Part shown: positions 1-8,459 of the stretch, piece by piece
Layout: every line of letters begins with the position of its first letter
Numbering within the stretch: position 1 is the first letter of the stretch
Assembly: GCF_002904295.1 (NCBI RefSeq)
Contig: NZ_PPHG01000052.1
Span: 134,513-198,512 of the forward strand
Reading direction: 5' to 3'
Origin: Amycolatopsis sp. CA-128772
GTDB taxonomy: Bacteria > Actinomycetota > Actinomycetes > Mycobacteriales > Pseudonocardiaceae
Length of the DNA stretch: 64,000 nucleotides
Notes under the pieces: generated by a model
What the model saw: the letters and a program-made list of their open reading frames with translations, nothing else
Told to the model about the DNA's origin: nothing
Database searches by the model: none
Position numbers and translations under genes: made by a program

Positions 1-53
1 AACGTTGCAGTGGTGTGGACCAGTTGGCCGCATCCCACGGAAAGAGGACGTCA

Positions 54-239
54 ATGCTCGCCATTCTCGCCGCCGTGCTGTTCGGGCTGGCCCTGCTGAT
101 GGAGCTGTTCGGGTTCGGGCTCGGCCCGGTCATCACCGCCGGGACGCTCACCACGGCCGGGCTGCTCTGCGTTGCCCTGCACCTGGCCGGGATCGCCACC
201 GACCGGTCGCGGTTCACCCGGCGGCGGCGCCGTCGGTGA
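54..239 (+). CDS. Small two-helix membrane protein
   Basis: The 61-residue product is almost entirely hydrophobic: two likely transmembrane helices (about residues 1-20 and 24-46) separated by a Gly/Pro turn, then a tail ending in a run of arginines that should stay in the cytoplasm. The ATG at 54 was preferred over an upstream in-frame ATG at 15 because a purine-rich AAAGAGGA lies just before it. No family recognised. Its last 26 bases overlap the end of the convergent DsbA-like gene. Confidence 0.55.
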   Translation: MLAILAAVLFGLALLMELFGFGLGPVITAGTLTTAGLLCVALHLAGIATDRSRFTRRRRRR

Positions 240-852
240 CCCGGCGCAGGACCTGCGCGAACACCTCGGGTGACTGGGCGCCGGCGACGCCGAACCGCTC
301 GTCGATTACGAAGAACGGCACGCCGGTCGCCCCCAGGGCCCGGGCCTGCTCGCCGTCCGCCGCGACCTCGGCTTCGTAGCGGTCGGACTCGAGCACCGCC
401 CGGGCCTCTTCGGCGTCGAGGCCGGCTTCGGCCGCCAGCTCCACCAGGGAATCGCGGTCGAACAACGACCGCCGCTCGGTGAAGTGGGCTCGGTAGAACC
501 GGTCGACGACCGCGTCAGCCAGGCCGTGCTCCGCGGCGAGGTGGACCAGGCGGTGGCCGTCGACGGTGTTGCCCATGTGGACGCCGTCGAGGTGGTACTC
601 GAGACCGTCGGCGGCCGCGCGCTCCTCCATCTGCGCTTCCATCGCGTCGGCTTCTTCCAGTGTGCGGCCGTACTTCTCGGCCAGCACCTCGCGCGTCGGC
701 CGCGAAGTTCCGCGCGGGAACGACGGGTCCAGCTGGAACGAGTGGTGCACCACCTCGACGTCGGCGCCGAGCTCGGCCACCGCCTGCTCGAAGCGGCGCT
801 TGCCGAGATAGCACCAGGGACAGACCAGATCGGACCAGATGTCTACGCGCAC
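214..852 (-). CDS. DsbA-family oxidoreductase (FrnE-like)
   Basis: A 212-residue cytoplasmic thioredoxin-fold protein. The N-terminus carries the CPWC redox motif at residues 11-14 directly after the first beta strand (DIWSDLVCPWC), then the all-alpha insertion typical of FrnE/DsbA proteins, and a GVPFFVID segment with the cis-proline near the end. No signal peptide, so it probably acts on cytosolic thiols or as a polyketide-type isomerase relative; the substrate cannot be read from sequence. GTG start; a TAGCGT hexamer (859-864 on the minus strand) ends six bases upstream, suggesting a leaderless mRNA. Confidence 0.85.
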   Translation of the reverse strand: MRVDIWSDLVCPWCYLGKRRFEQAVAELGADVEVVHHSFQLDPSFPRGTSRPTREVLAEKYGRTLEEADAMEAQMEERAAADGLEYHLDGVHMGNTVDGHRLVHLAAEHGLADAVVDRFYRAHFTERRSLFDRDSLVELAAEAGLDAEEARAVLESDRYEAEVAADGEQARALGATGVPFFVIDERFGVAGAQSPEVFAQVLRRVTDGAAAG

Positions 853-963
853 GAAACCACGCTAACCGAAGGGGCACCGCGCACCTCAAGGTAACCGGCG
901 GCCACCTGCGCACTGCCTCATCCGGGGCGCCGCCTCGCGGCCCTGCGAAGCTAGGGTGGGCCG

Positions 964-1563
964 GTGACCGTCTCGACCGAGGACATCGTCCGGCACGCCG
1001 CGCGGCTGCTCATGGCCGGCACCCGACTCGACCTCGGCCGGATGGCCGCCGATCTGGGGATCTCGCGCACCACCTTCTTCCGGCGCGTCGGCAACCGCGA
1101 CGACTTGATGGGCGCCGGGCTGCGGATGCTCTCCGACCGGACCTGGCAGCGCGCCCTCGACGGCTGGCGCGCCGGACACGGCGACGCCGTCCGCACGCCG
1201 GCGGGCCGGCTGCGCTGCCTGTGGGTCATGGAGGAGTACCGCCGCGAGGTCGCCGCCAGCGACGGCATGCGCAAGCTGATCGAGGCGGAGTCCAACGTCG
1301 CCCTGCGCGTGCTGACCGATCCGCGCGGCGCCGTGCAGCCCGGGCTGGTCGACGCGCACGTCGAGCTGTTCCGGGCCGACACCGCCGCGGCCGCGCTGAC
1401 GCCGCTCGTCGGCCTGCCCGACCTCGCGTTCGCGGTGGTCCGGCTCGGCGAGTCGTTCCTGTACTCGGACGTCCTGGCCGCGCGTTCGGTCGACCTCACG
1501 GTCGCCACCACCCTGGTCGACACCCTCGTGCGGGGCGCGCTGGAACCGGTCGCCACCCACTGA
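964..1563 (+). CDS. TetR-type regulator, QsdR family
   Basis: A 199-residue regulator. Residues about 8-50 form a TetR-like helix-turn-helix (RMAADLGISRTTFFRRVGNRDDL), and the C-terminal half matches what I know of the QsdR regulatory domain (LWVMEEYRREVAASDGMRKLIEAESNVALRVLTD is typical, shortened here). QsdR proteins are named after a regulator of quorum-quenching genes, but most are uncharacterised. The gene stands alone between a DsbA-like gene and a secreted cutinase. TAGGGT at 952-957 lies six bases before the GTG start, consistent with leaderless transcription. Confidence 0.8.
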   Translation: MTVSTEDIVRHAARLLMAGTRLDLGRMAADLGISRTTFFRRVGNRDDLMGAGLRMLSDRTWQRALDGWRAGHGDAVRTPAGRLRCLWVMEEYRREVAASDGMRKLIEAESNVALRVLTDPRGAVQPGLVDAHVELFRADTAAAALTPLVGLPDLAFAVVRLGESFLYSDVLAARSVDLTVATTLVDTLVRGALEPVATH

Positions 1564-1760
1564 GCGACCGCCCAGTCCGTCAACCACTCACCCATCTGGA
1601 GGATGTGGAACATTTCGGCGAGGTGTTTCATAGGCGGCAGGAAAGCGGTTACCCCGCGTCCCCCCTGCGGCACACGTTTCCGTTGCCGTGCACCAGTTCC
1701 GCCGATCCGCCCGTCTGTGTCCGGGCGCGCTTTCGCCTGCCCGGGGAAAGAGAGCGATCC

Positions 1761-2690
1761 ATGTCCGCACTCACCAGCCCGCCGACGTCGCCTGGCCAGG
1801 GTGAGAAAATTTCCCGCCGTCGCCCGTGGCGCGCCAAGGCCGCCGGCGTCGTGCTGGCCGCCCTGGCGCTGACCGCCGGGGTCGCCGCGCCGGCGCCCGC
1901 CGCCGCGAACCCCTACGAGCGGGGTCCTGACCCGACCACCGCGAGCATCGAAGCCACCCGCGGCTCCTTCGCGACGAGCACCGCCACGGTGTCGCGGCTG
2001 GCCGTTTCCGGCTTCGGCGGCGGCACCATCTACTACCCGACGACCACGACCGCCGGCACGTTCGGGGCGATCTCGATCGCCCCCGGCTTCACGGCCACGC
2101 AGTCGAGCATCGCCTGGCTGGGCCCGCGGCTGGCCTCGCAGGGTTTCGTGGTGTTCACCATCGACACCCTGACCACCTCCGACCAGCCCGACAGCCGGGG
2201 CCGGCAACTGCTGTCCTCGCTCGACTACCTGACCCAGCAGAGCTCGGTGCGCTCGCGCATCGACAGCAGCAGGCTCGGCGTCGTCGGGCACTCGATGGGT
2301 GGCGGCGGCACCCTGGAAGCGGCGCGCTCACGGCCGTCCCTGCAGGCCGCGGTGCCGCTAACCGGCTGGAACCTGACCAAGAACTGGTCGACGCTGCGCG
2401 TGCCGACGCTGGTCGTCGGGGCGCAGTCGGACACCGTCGCGCCGGTGGCGTCGCACTCCATCCCGTTCTACACGAGTCTTCCCTCCACTCTGGACCGCGC
2501 GTACCTCGAGCTGCGCGGGGCGAGCCACTTCGCCCCGAACTCGCCGAACACGACGATCGCGAAGTACACGCTGTCCTGGCTCAAGCGCTTCATCGACAAC
2601 GACACCCGCTACGAGCAGTTCCTCTGCCCGATCCCGAGCACCAGCCTGTCCATTTCGGACTACCGCGGCAACTGCCCGCACAACGGCTGA
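1761..2690 (+). CDS. Secreted cutinase / polyester hydrolase (alpha/beta hydrolase)
   Basis: A 309-residue precursor with an Arg-rich N-terminus and hydrophobic core ending at an AxA site near residue 49. The mature part follows the Thermobifida/leaf-compost cutinase family throughout: oxyanion region around F110, nucleophile elbow GHSMGG with Ser178 and the neighbouring Met179, the wobbling Trp203, Asp224 (QSDTVAP), His256 (GASHFAPN), and a C-terminal Cys289/Cys305 pair suited to the family disulfide. It should hydrolyse cutin, short-chain triglycerides or polyesters outside the cell. The aromatic that binds the ester in relatives is usually Tyr; here it is Phe110. ATG chosen because the signal peptide begins right after it; AAAGAGAG precedes it. 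Confidence 0.88.
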   Translation: MSALTSPPTSPGQGEKISRRRPWRAKAAGVVLAALALTAGVAAPAPAAANPYERGPDPTTASIEATRGSFATSTATVSRLAVSGFGGGTIYYPTTTTAGTFGAISIAPGFTATQSSIAWLGPRLASQGFVVFTIDTLTTSDQPDSRGRQLLSSLDYLTQQSSVRSRIDSSRLGVVGHSMGGGGTLEAARSRPSLQAAVPLTGWNLTKNWSTLRVPTLVVGAQSDTVAPVASHSIPFYTSLPSTLDRAYLELRGASHFAPNSPNTTIAKYTLSWLKRFIDNDTRYEQFLCPIPSTSLSISDYRGNCPHNG

Positions 2691-2702
2691 GGCAAGAAAG
2701 GT

Positions 2703-2744
2703 CTCCTGGCCGGTGCGGGTGCCGGCATCCGCACCGGCCAGGAG
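2703..2744. terminator. Bidirectional hairpin terminator
   Basis: Perfect 16-bp stem (2703-2718 with 2729-2744) around a 10-base loop, located between the end of the cutinase gene and the end of the opposing reductase gene. No clear T-run follows, as is common in GC-rich actinomycetes. Confidence 0.75.
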
Positions 2745-2751
2745 GCACCTC

Positions 2752-3732
2752 TCAGGAAACCGCGCCCAAGGTGACCACCACCTTCCCCCGGGCGTGCCCG
2801 GCTTCCTGGTAACCGAACGCGGCACGCAGGTCGTCGAACGGATAAGTCCGGTCGACGACCGGCGTGACCGCACCGGACTCCACCAACGCGGTCAGCTCCC
2901 GCAGCACCGCCGCCTTGTCCCGGCAGGCCACCGCGTCCGCGAGAACGACCCGGCGCCGCGCGAACCACCCCGACACCAACGCCGCGAAAACGTGCCCCGC
3001 GGGCTGCACCCAGCGCCCGGCCGGCCCGCCGACGGCGACGAAGGTGCCGTCGCGCGCCAGCACCCGCCGGCACGCGAACACCGACCGGCTGCCCGCGACG
3101 TCCAGCACGACGTCGTAGCGGCGGCCGCTGCGCGTGAAGTCCTCCGCGCGGTAGTCGAAGACGTGCTCCGCCCCGAGTGAACGGGCCATCGAAGCGTTCC
3201 CCGCGCGGCACACCGCATCGACCCGCGCCCCGAGCGCCGTGGCCAGCTGCACGGCGAACGTGCCGACGCCACCGGAAGCGCCGTTCACCAGCACCCGCTG
3301 CCCGGCTTCGACCCCCCGCAGGGCCAGCAGCGCCGTCACGGCCGCCATCGGCATCGCCGCCGCCTGCTCGTGGGTGAGGTTCACCGGCATCGGCGCGAGC
3401 AGGTCTTCGGGCACGCAGACGTACTCCGCGTGGGCACCCCTCGGCAGGATCGCGTAGACGTCGTCACCCGGACCGAACCGGGAACCGGCGGTCTCGACCC
3501 GGCCGGCCAGATCGCACCCCAGGACGCCCACGGGTGGCCGGCGCAGGCCGAACCCGCCGGTCATCAGGCGCGCCACGTACGGCTCGCCTCTCATGAAGTG
3601 CCAGTCGTACGGGTTGACCGAGCTCGCCCGCACCCGGACCAGCACCTCGCCTTCACCGGGCACCGGATCGGGCACGTCTTCGAAGCTCAAGCTGTCCGCA
3701 GGACCGTACACGTGCTGGACCAGGGCTTTCAC
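2752..3732 (-). CDS. NAD(P)-dependent medium-chain reductase (quinone oxidoreductase type)
   Basis: A 326-residue MDR-superfamily enzyme: N-terminal GroES-like domain (VLVRVRASSVNPYDW), then a Rossmann domain with VNGASGGVGTFAVQLA as the nucleotide-binding loop. The catalytic-zinc cysteine and histidine of alcohol dehydrogenases are missing, so it belongs with zinc-free quinone oxidoreductases/enoyl reductases. Of two in-frame GTG codons, the one at 3732 was chosen because GGGAGG sits just upstream; the other lies at 3744. A promoter (TTGACG, 18 bp, TACCTT) and repeated CGTAAG palindromes lie between it and the divergent TetR gene, which probably represses it. Confidence 0.82.
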   Translation of the reverse strand: MKALVQHVYGPADSLSFEDVPDPVPGEGEVLVRVRASSVNPYDWHFMRGEPYVARLMTGGFGLRRPPVGVLGCDLAGRVETAGSRFGPGDDVYAILPRGAHAEYVCVPEDLLAPMPVNLTHEQAAAMPMAAVTALLALRGVEAGQRVLVNGASGGVGTFAVQLATALGARVDAVCRAGNASMARSLGAEHVFDYRAEDFTRSGRRYDVVLDVAGSRSVFACRRVLARDGTFVAVGGPAGRWVQPAGHVFAALVSGWFARRRVVLADAVACRDKAAVLRELTALVESGAVTPVVDRTYPFDDLRAAFGYQEAGHARGKVVVTLGAVS

Positions 3733-3748
3733 ATCGCCTCCCACGATT

Positions 3749-3820
3749 CTTACGCCGTAAGTCGTACCCCGTAAGGTACGCCGTACAACGTAAGGCCGTC
3801 AACGCTCCCTTACCTTGTAC
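3749..3820. promoter_or_regulatory. Operator cluster between reductase and TetR genes
   Basis: Three inverted repeats are packed into the divergent spacer: CTTAC-n3-GTAAG (3749-3761), CGTACC-n6-GGTACG (3763-3780), and a larger pair of 13-bp arms with one mismatch (3783-3795 and 3808-3820). CGTAAG recurs three times as a direct motif. The minus-strand promoter for the reductase (-35 TTGACG at 3797-3802, -10 TACCTT at 3773-3778) and the plus-strand -10 TACGAT (3818-3823) both fall inside these repeats, which fits repression of both genes by the adjacent TetR protein. Confidence 0.7.
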
Positions 3821-3830
3821 GATCTTGTGG

Positions 3831-4490
3831 GTGACCACCGACGCGCGGATGCCCCTCAGCCGCGAGCGCGTCCTGCGCGCCGCAGTCGACCTCGCGGACG
3901 AACACGGCCTGCGGGCCCTGACGATGCGCCGCCTCGCCGAAGAGCTCGGTGCCGAGGCGATGTCGCTCTACTACCACGTGGCCAAGAAGGAAGACGTGCT
4001 CGACGGCATCGTCGACGTGGTGGCCGGCGAGGTCAACGCCGCGGTCGGCCGGGTCGAACCGGACCCGGACTGGAAGACGTCGGTGCGGCAGCGGATCCTG
4101 GCCGCGCGCCAGGTGTTCCTCCGGCACCGCTGGGCCCCGGAGCTGTTCGAGACGCGGTCGTCGACGAGCGCCGAAGTCCTGCGCTACTACGACGCACTGG
4201 TCGGGCTGATGCGCGCCGGCGGCTTCACCTACCACCTCGTCCACCACGCGCTGCACGCCCTCGGCAGCCGCGCGCTCGGCTTCAGCCAGGAGCTGTTCGA
4301 CCCGAACGCCGGCAACGCGGCGGACCTGCCGGTCGACGTCACCTGGCAGCTGCCGAACCTGGTCGGGATGCTCAGCGAAATCGCCCACGACGACCCGGAC
4401 TCGACCCTGGGCTGGTGCGACGACCAGGCGGAGTTCGAATTCGGCCTGGACGTCATCCTCGACGGCCTGGACCGGCTGAAGGGGCGGTAG
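3831..4490 (+). CDS. TetR/AcrR-family repressor (TetR_C class)
   Basis: A 219-residue repressor. Helix-turn-helix at about residues 10-55 (ALTMRRLAEELGAEAMSLYYHVAKKEDVLDG), followed by a long helical ligand-binding domain of the tetracycline-repressor C-terminal type. It faces the medium-chain reductase gene across a 98-bp operator-rich spacer and so is the likely regulator of both. The GTG at 3831 was chosen over a TTG at 3825: TACGAT ends seven bases before it, which would give a leaderless transcript beginning at this codon. Confidence 0.85.
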   Translation: MTTDARMPLSRERVLRAAVDLADEHGLRALTMRRLAEELGAEAMSLYYHVAKKEDVLDGIVDVVAGEVNAAVGRVEPDPDWKTSVRQRILAARQVFLRHRWAPELFETRSSTSAEVLRYYDALVGLMRAGGFTYHLVHHALHALGSRALGFSQELFDPNAGNAADLPVDVTWQLPNLVGMLSEIAHDDPDSTLGWCDDQAEFEFGLDVILDGLDRLKGR

Positions 4491-4534
4491 TCCACCAGCT
4501 GGAACACCCCGGCACCGGGGGCAGAATCGGCACC

Positions 4535-5527
4535 GTGCCACGACCTCTGCGGAAGCTCGGCTTCCTGACCATCGGCCTGTTCGACGCGGACGACCCGCGG
4601 CGGGGCCACGAGTCCACGCTGGAGATCATCGAGCTGGGCGAACGGCTCGGGTTCGACAGCGCCTGGGTGCGCCACCGGCACCTCCAGTACGGCATCTCCT
4701 CGCCGGTCGCCGTGCTGGCCGCCGCGTCGCAGCGGACCAGCCGGATCGAGCTCGGCACCGCGGTGATCCCACTCGGCTGGGAAAACCCGCTGCGGCTGGC
4801 CGAGGACCTCGCCACCGTCGACCTGCTCTCCGGCGGCCGGCTCAACCCGGGGCTCAGCGTCGGCCCGCCGATGCGCTGGGACGAGGTCAAGCATGCCCTC
4901 TACCCGGACACCGCCGACGTCGAGGACTTCTCCTACGACCGCGTCGAGCGGCTGCTGGGCTTCGTGCGCGGCGAGCCGGCGACCGGGTTCAGCGGGACCG
5001 CGGGGTTCGAAGTCTTCTCCGACCGGGTCCAGCCGCAGGCCCCGGGGCTGGGCGACCGCCTCTGGTACGGCGGCGCGAGCCTGCGCTCGGCGGAGTGGGC
5101 GGGCAAGCACCGGATGAACTTCCTGACCAGCAGCGTGGTCAAGGCCGAAGGCGAGAGCACGGACTTCGCCGAAATCCAGGTCTCGCACATCCGCGCGTTC
5201 CGCGAGCACCACCCCGCCGGCCGCATTTCGCAGGGCCTGGTCGTCATCCCGACCGACAGCGCGACGCCGGAACAGCGGGCGAAGTACGAGGCCTATGCCG
5301 AAAAGCGGCTGCCACGCACCGCGGAACCCCAGGGTCCGGCGCGGATGCTGTTCTCCCCCGACTTCGTCGGCACGTCCGCGGAAATCGCCGAGCGGCTGCA
5401 CGCGCACCAGGCGTTCCGCGAGATCGACGAGGTGGCTTTCGCCCTGCCGTTCACCTTCGGACACGAAGACTACGTGCAGATCCTCACCGACATCGCGGAA
5501 CGCCTGGGTCCCCTGCTCGGACGCTAG
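4535..5527 (+). CDS. LLM-class F420/FMN-dependent oxidoreductase
   Basis: A 330-residue luciferase-like monooxygenase-family protein. It opens with a beta strand (KLGFLTIGLFD), followed by the family's AERLGFDSAWVRHRH-type segment, the AAASQRTSRIELGTAV strand and the LATVDLLSGGRL motif. These enzymes use reduced flavin or F420; the substrate is not predictable. GTG at 4535 is taken as start, 44 bp after the TetR gene on the same strand, so the two may be co-transcribed and the enzyme may belong to the same response as the divergent reductase. Confidence 0.85.
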   Translation: MPRPLRKLGFLTIGLFDADDPRRGHESTLEIIELGERLGFDSAWVRHRHLQYGISSPVAVLAAASQRTSRIELGTAVIPLGWENPLRLAEDLATVDLLSGGRLNPGLSVGPPMRWDEVKHALYPDTADVEDFSYDRVERLLGFVRGEPATGFSGTAGFEVFSDRVQPQAPGLGDRLWYGGASLRSAEWAGKHRMNFLTSSVVKAEGESTDFAEIQVSHIRAFREHHPAGRISQGLVVIPTDSATPEQRAKYEAYAEKRLPRTAEPQGPARMLFSPDFVGTSAEIAERLHAHQAFREIDEVAFALPFTFGHEDYVQILTDIAERLGPLLGR

Positions 5528-5528
5528 A

Positions 5529-6206
5529 TCACTTGTTGGTGCCCGGCGTCAGCACCTTGTCGATGACGAAGACGGTGGCGTTCTTCGTGGGGATGTTGCC
5601 GCACAGGATCTTCGCGCCGTTGATCGTCATGTTCTCGCCGGAACCCTCGATCTTCACCGGGCCGCCGGCGGTGTTGAGCGTGTCGACCGAACCCGCGCTC
5701 GCGAGACCCTTGGCGTCGTAACGCTTGCCGACCACGTGGTACTGCAGGATCGGCGCCAGCTCGGCGGGCTTGCCGGCCAGCTCGGCGAACTTGGCGTCAC
5801 CCAGCGCGGCGAACGCCGGGTCGGCCGGCGCGAACACCGTGATGGCCTCCTGGCTGTTGAGCGTGTCGACCAGGTTGGTGGCCTTGACCGCCGCCACCAG
5901 CTTGGTCAGCAGCGGGTTCGTCGACGCGGCCGAGGCGACCGGCTGCGGGCCCATCGAGTCCAGCGAACCGGGCGCGGAGCCCTGCGGCAGCTGCGAACAG
6001 GCCGGGCCGAACACGTCGGCGTTGGTGGTCACGCCGTTGCCGGCCCCGGAGGCCATGCTGGACGACGGCGCGGCCATCGACGAGGAGGGGGCGGGAGCGG
6101 GGGCGCTGGAGCTGCCCGACGAAGCGGTGTCGCTGCCGCTGCACGCGGTCAGCGACAGGGCGGCGACAGCGGCGACGCCGATTCCGGCGACACGAAGCTT
6201 GGTCAC
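5529..6206 (-). CDS. Fasciclin-domain lipoprotein (MPT70/MPT83-like)
   Basis: A 225-residue exported lipoprotein: short signal sequence ending in the lipobox LTAC (Cys about residue 22), a Ser/Ala/Pro linker, then one fasciclin (FAS1) domain with the family's ITVFAPADPAFAAL and YHVV blocks and a C-terminal TKNATVFVIDKVL strand. Mycobacterial relatives MPT70 and MPT83 are controlled by SigK. Here the gene lies on the same strand as, and downstream of, sigK- and rskA-like genes. GTG at 6206 is preceded by GGAG. It almost abuts the convergent LLM oxidoreductase gene. Confidence 0.87.
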   Translation of the reverse strand: MTKLRVAGIGVAAVAALSLTACSGSDTASSGSSSAPAPAPSSSMAAPSSSMASGAGNGVTTNADVFGPACSQLPQGSAPGSLDSMGPQPVASAASTNPLLTKLVAAVKATNLVDTLNSQEAITVFAPADPAFAALGDAKFAELAGKPAELAPILQYHVVGKRYDAKGLASAGSVDTLNTAGGPVKIEGSGENMTINGAKILCGNIPTKNATVFVIDKVLTPGTNK

Positions 6207-6245
6207 GAAAATCACTCCTAAGCGGCTGAGAACTTCTTTGCCCGG

Positions 6246-6252
6246 TATTCGG
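6246..6252 (-). promoter_or_regulatory. Possible SigK -10 element before the fasciclin gene
   Basis: The minus strand reads CCGAATA 40 bases upstream of the fasciclin start. The same heptamer occurs upstream of the sigK-like gene (9317-9323). CCGAAT is, as I recall it, the -10 half of the mycobacterial SigK consensus; I see no convincing CCATCC -35 partner at the right distance, so this is tentative. Confidence 0.35.
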
Positions 6253-6294
6253 AGCGGCCCGAAAATCGGCTTGCCACCGTTCGGGTGATCCGGG

Positions 6295-7773
6295 TCACCT
6301 GGTCGTGAACGCGAGGCTGTCCCACCCGGTGGCACCGCCGGGAACGGTTCCGGCCCGCGTTTCCGGCTGCACGTACCCGCTTTTGCCGGTCGCCCGGCAG
6401 ACGACCTGGTGACCGCCGGGTGCGACGTCGAACCCGAGCCACCACATGCGCCCGGTGTTCACGTTGACTTCGTGGGACAGCACGGCTTCCCGCCACGGCC
6501 CGTTGTCCAGGCGCACTTCGACCTTCGCGATGCCGGTGTGCTGCGCCCAGGCGATCCCGGCGACGCGCACCTTCCCCGCCGGCACGGTTTCGAAACCCTA
6601 CGGCGTCTCGATCCGCGATTCCGTCTTGATCGGTGCCTCCTGCGCCCAGCCGCGTTTCAGCCAATACACCTGCCGCGCCCGCCAGGTCGTCACTTCGAGG
6701 TCGGTCACCCATTTCGTCGCCGACACGTACCCGTACAGCCCGGGAATGACGAGCCGGGCCGGGAAACCGTGCTCGATCGGCAGCGGCTCGCCGTTCATCC
6801 CGATGGCGAGCATGGCCCCGCGCGCCCGGTCCAGCGCCGCGGCGACCGGGCTGCCGGACGTCCAGCCGTCCACACGGGACGAGCAGAGCTGCTCGGCACC
6901 GGGCGCACCCCGGCCTCCTTCAGCAGGTCGGCCAAGTCGACGCCGACGAAGTTCGCGGTGAACACGTAGGTGCCGCCGACCTCGTTGGAGACGCAGGTCA
7001 TCGTGCGTTCCACCGGCGGCCGCTTGCGGATGTCGCCGTAGCGCTACCGGACCTCGCGGTCGACCAGCCCGTGCAGCCGCAGGCTCCAGTCTCGGCCCGC
7101 ACCTGCGGCACGGTCAGCGCGGTGTCCACGCGGTAGAAGCGGTCGTTGCCGGTCAGGAACGACGGCGTGCCGAGCTTCGCGAAGTCGGCGTCCGCCGGGA
7201 TCATCGGCGCGGTCCGGGCCGGGACGAGCCGCCCGACGCTTCCCGTGACGCCGCCGCGTCCCGGCGGCCGGCGAGCAGCTGCCCGCCGAGGCCCGCGACG
7301 CCCGCCCCGGCGACGACGCCGGCGCTCGCCGGCAGCACGGTCCGGCGCGAAGCGTCCGGGGCGACGTCGAGCCGACGCAGGAACGCGAACGTCGCCACCC
7401 CGGTGACCAGGCTCGCCGCCGGGGCGAGCAGCGCGAGCGAGCCCAGGTCGGGGCGCGCGTACACGGCGACGAGCCCGACCACGCCGAACCCGGTGATCAC
7501 CACCGGCCCCGGCACCGGCGTGCGGCGGGACAGCAGGCCCGCCACCAGCACCAGCACCACGGCCATCCCGGACAGCAGGACGAGCTTGTCGTACGTGCCG
7601 AACGTGCGGACCGCGAAGTCCCTGAGCCACACCGAGGTCAGGTCGATGGCGCCGTTGCCGACCGCGAGGTACGGCGACGCGTTGACGCCGACGAACCCGG
7701 CCACCAGGTGACCCGCCGTGAGGGCCGCGACGAGGGCCAGGACGCCCAGCAGGGCGGCCGGCCCCCGGCGCAC
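6295..7773 (-). pseudogene. Molybdopterin-dependent oxidoreductase, decayed
   Basis: Fragments in three frames together read as a membrane-anchored sulfite-oxidase-type enzyme: an N-terminal multi-helix part (LLGVLALVAALTAGHLVAGF onward), a molybdopterin domain (TPSFLTGNDRFYRVDT; ERTMTCVSNEVGG; GFPARLVIPGLYG) and the C-terminal dimerisation domain (VRVAGIAWAQHTGI). The frame is broken by shifts near 7235, 7085 and 6900, and by in-frame TAG codons at 7044-7046 and 6598-6600. The GTG at 7773 lies six bases after the neighbouring anti-sigma gene's reading direction stop overlap, so the gene was once the third member of the sigK operon. Several independent lesions make a sequencing error unlikely. 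Confidence 0.85.
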
Positions 7774-7778
7774 ATCCC

Positions 7779-8459
7779 CTAGACAAGGGAAATTCTGGTG
7801 ACGGCGGGGGTCGTCGGGCCGGCCGAGCCGCCGGCCGGCTCGACGGTGATCCCGATCCGGTCGACGTCCGCCGGCAGGTCGGCCACGAGCATCCGCTGCG
7901 ACGCCTGGCGCGTCATCAGCCCGGCCGACCGCGCGCCGGCGCTGCCGATGAGCCACACCTGGTAGTCGTGCCCGGCGTCGAGCGCGGGCAGGTCCGAGGC
8001 CAGCAGCACGGCCTGGTTCCGGCTGCGCGACACGACGAGCGTGGCGTGCCCCTCGCCGACGCCCTGAATCGCGGCCGCGTCCGGCGCGGACAGCACCGAG
8101 TCGACCGGCGCCGGGGTCGTCGTGACGCCGAAGACGACCGCCGCCACGGCCGCGGCGGCCGCGCCGAACAGCGAGACGCGCAGCTGCCACGTCTTGGCCC
8201 GGCTCAGCCGGCGGACCACCGGCACCTTCGGCGGCAGCTGGCGGGTGCGGGCCGCGTCGGCGAGCACCAGCAGCTTCAGCGAGGGCGGCGGCTCCACCGC
8301 GGCGGCCACGCCGAGCCGCGCGCCGGTCGCCCGCAGCTCCGCCACCTCCTGGCGGCAGGCGGCGCACGCCTCGAGGTGCCGTTCGAACTCGCCGCGTTCG
8401 GCGTCGGAAACGGCGTCGAGGGCATAGGCCCCGGTCAGTGTGTGCAGTTCGGCGGTCAC
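7779..8459 (-). CDS. rskA: Anti-sigma-K factor RskA-like
   Basis: A 226-residue membrane protein. The N-terminus has the zinc-binding anti-sigma pattern (HTLTGAYALD, then HLEACAACRQEV with His-x3-Cys-x2-Cys), one transmembrane helix near residues 100-120 (VSLFGAAAAAVAAVVFG), and an extracellular C-terminal domain of the RskA type (LVVSRSRNQAVLLASDLP, YQVWLIG). It should hold the SigK-like factor inactive at the membrane. Its GTG start overlaps the sigma factor's TGA (GTGA), so the two are translationally coupled. Confidence 0.87.
   Translation of the reverse strand: MTAELHTLTGAYALDAVSDAERGEFERHLEACAACRQEVAELRATGARLGVAAAVEPPPSLKLLVLADAARTRQLPPKVPVVRRLSRAKTWQLRVSLFGAAAAAVAAVVFGVTTTPAPVDSVLSAPDAAAIQGVGEGHATLVVSRSRNQAVLLASDLPALDAGHDYQVWLIGSAGARSAGLMTRQASQRMLVADLPADVDRIGITVEPAGGSAGPTTPAVTRISLV

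Noticed and set aside
7146..7406. Plus-strand small frames inside the molybdenum-enzyme pseudogene
   Set aside because: They are antisense to recognisable enzyme fragments and carry no motifs.
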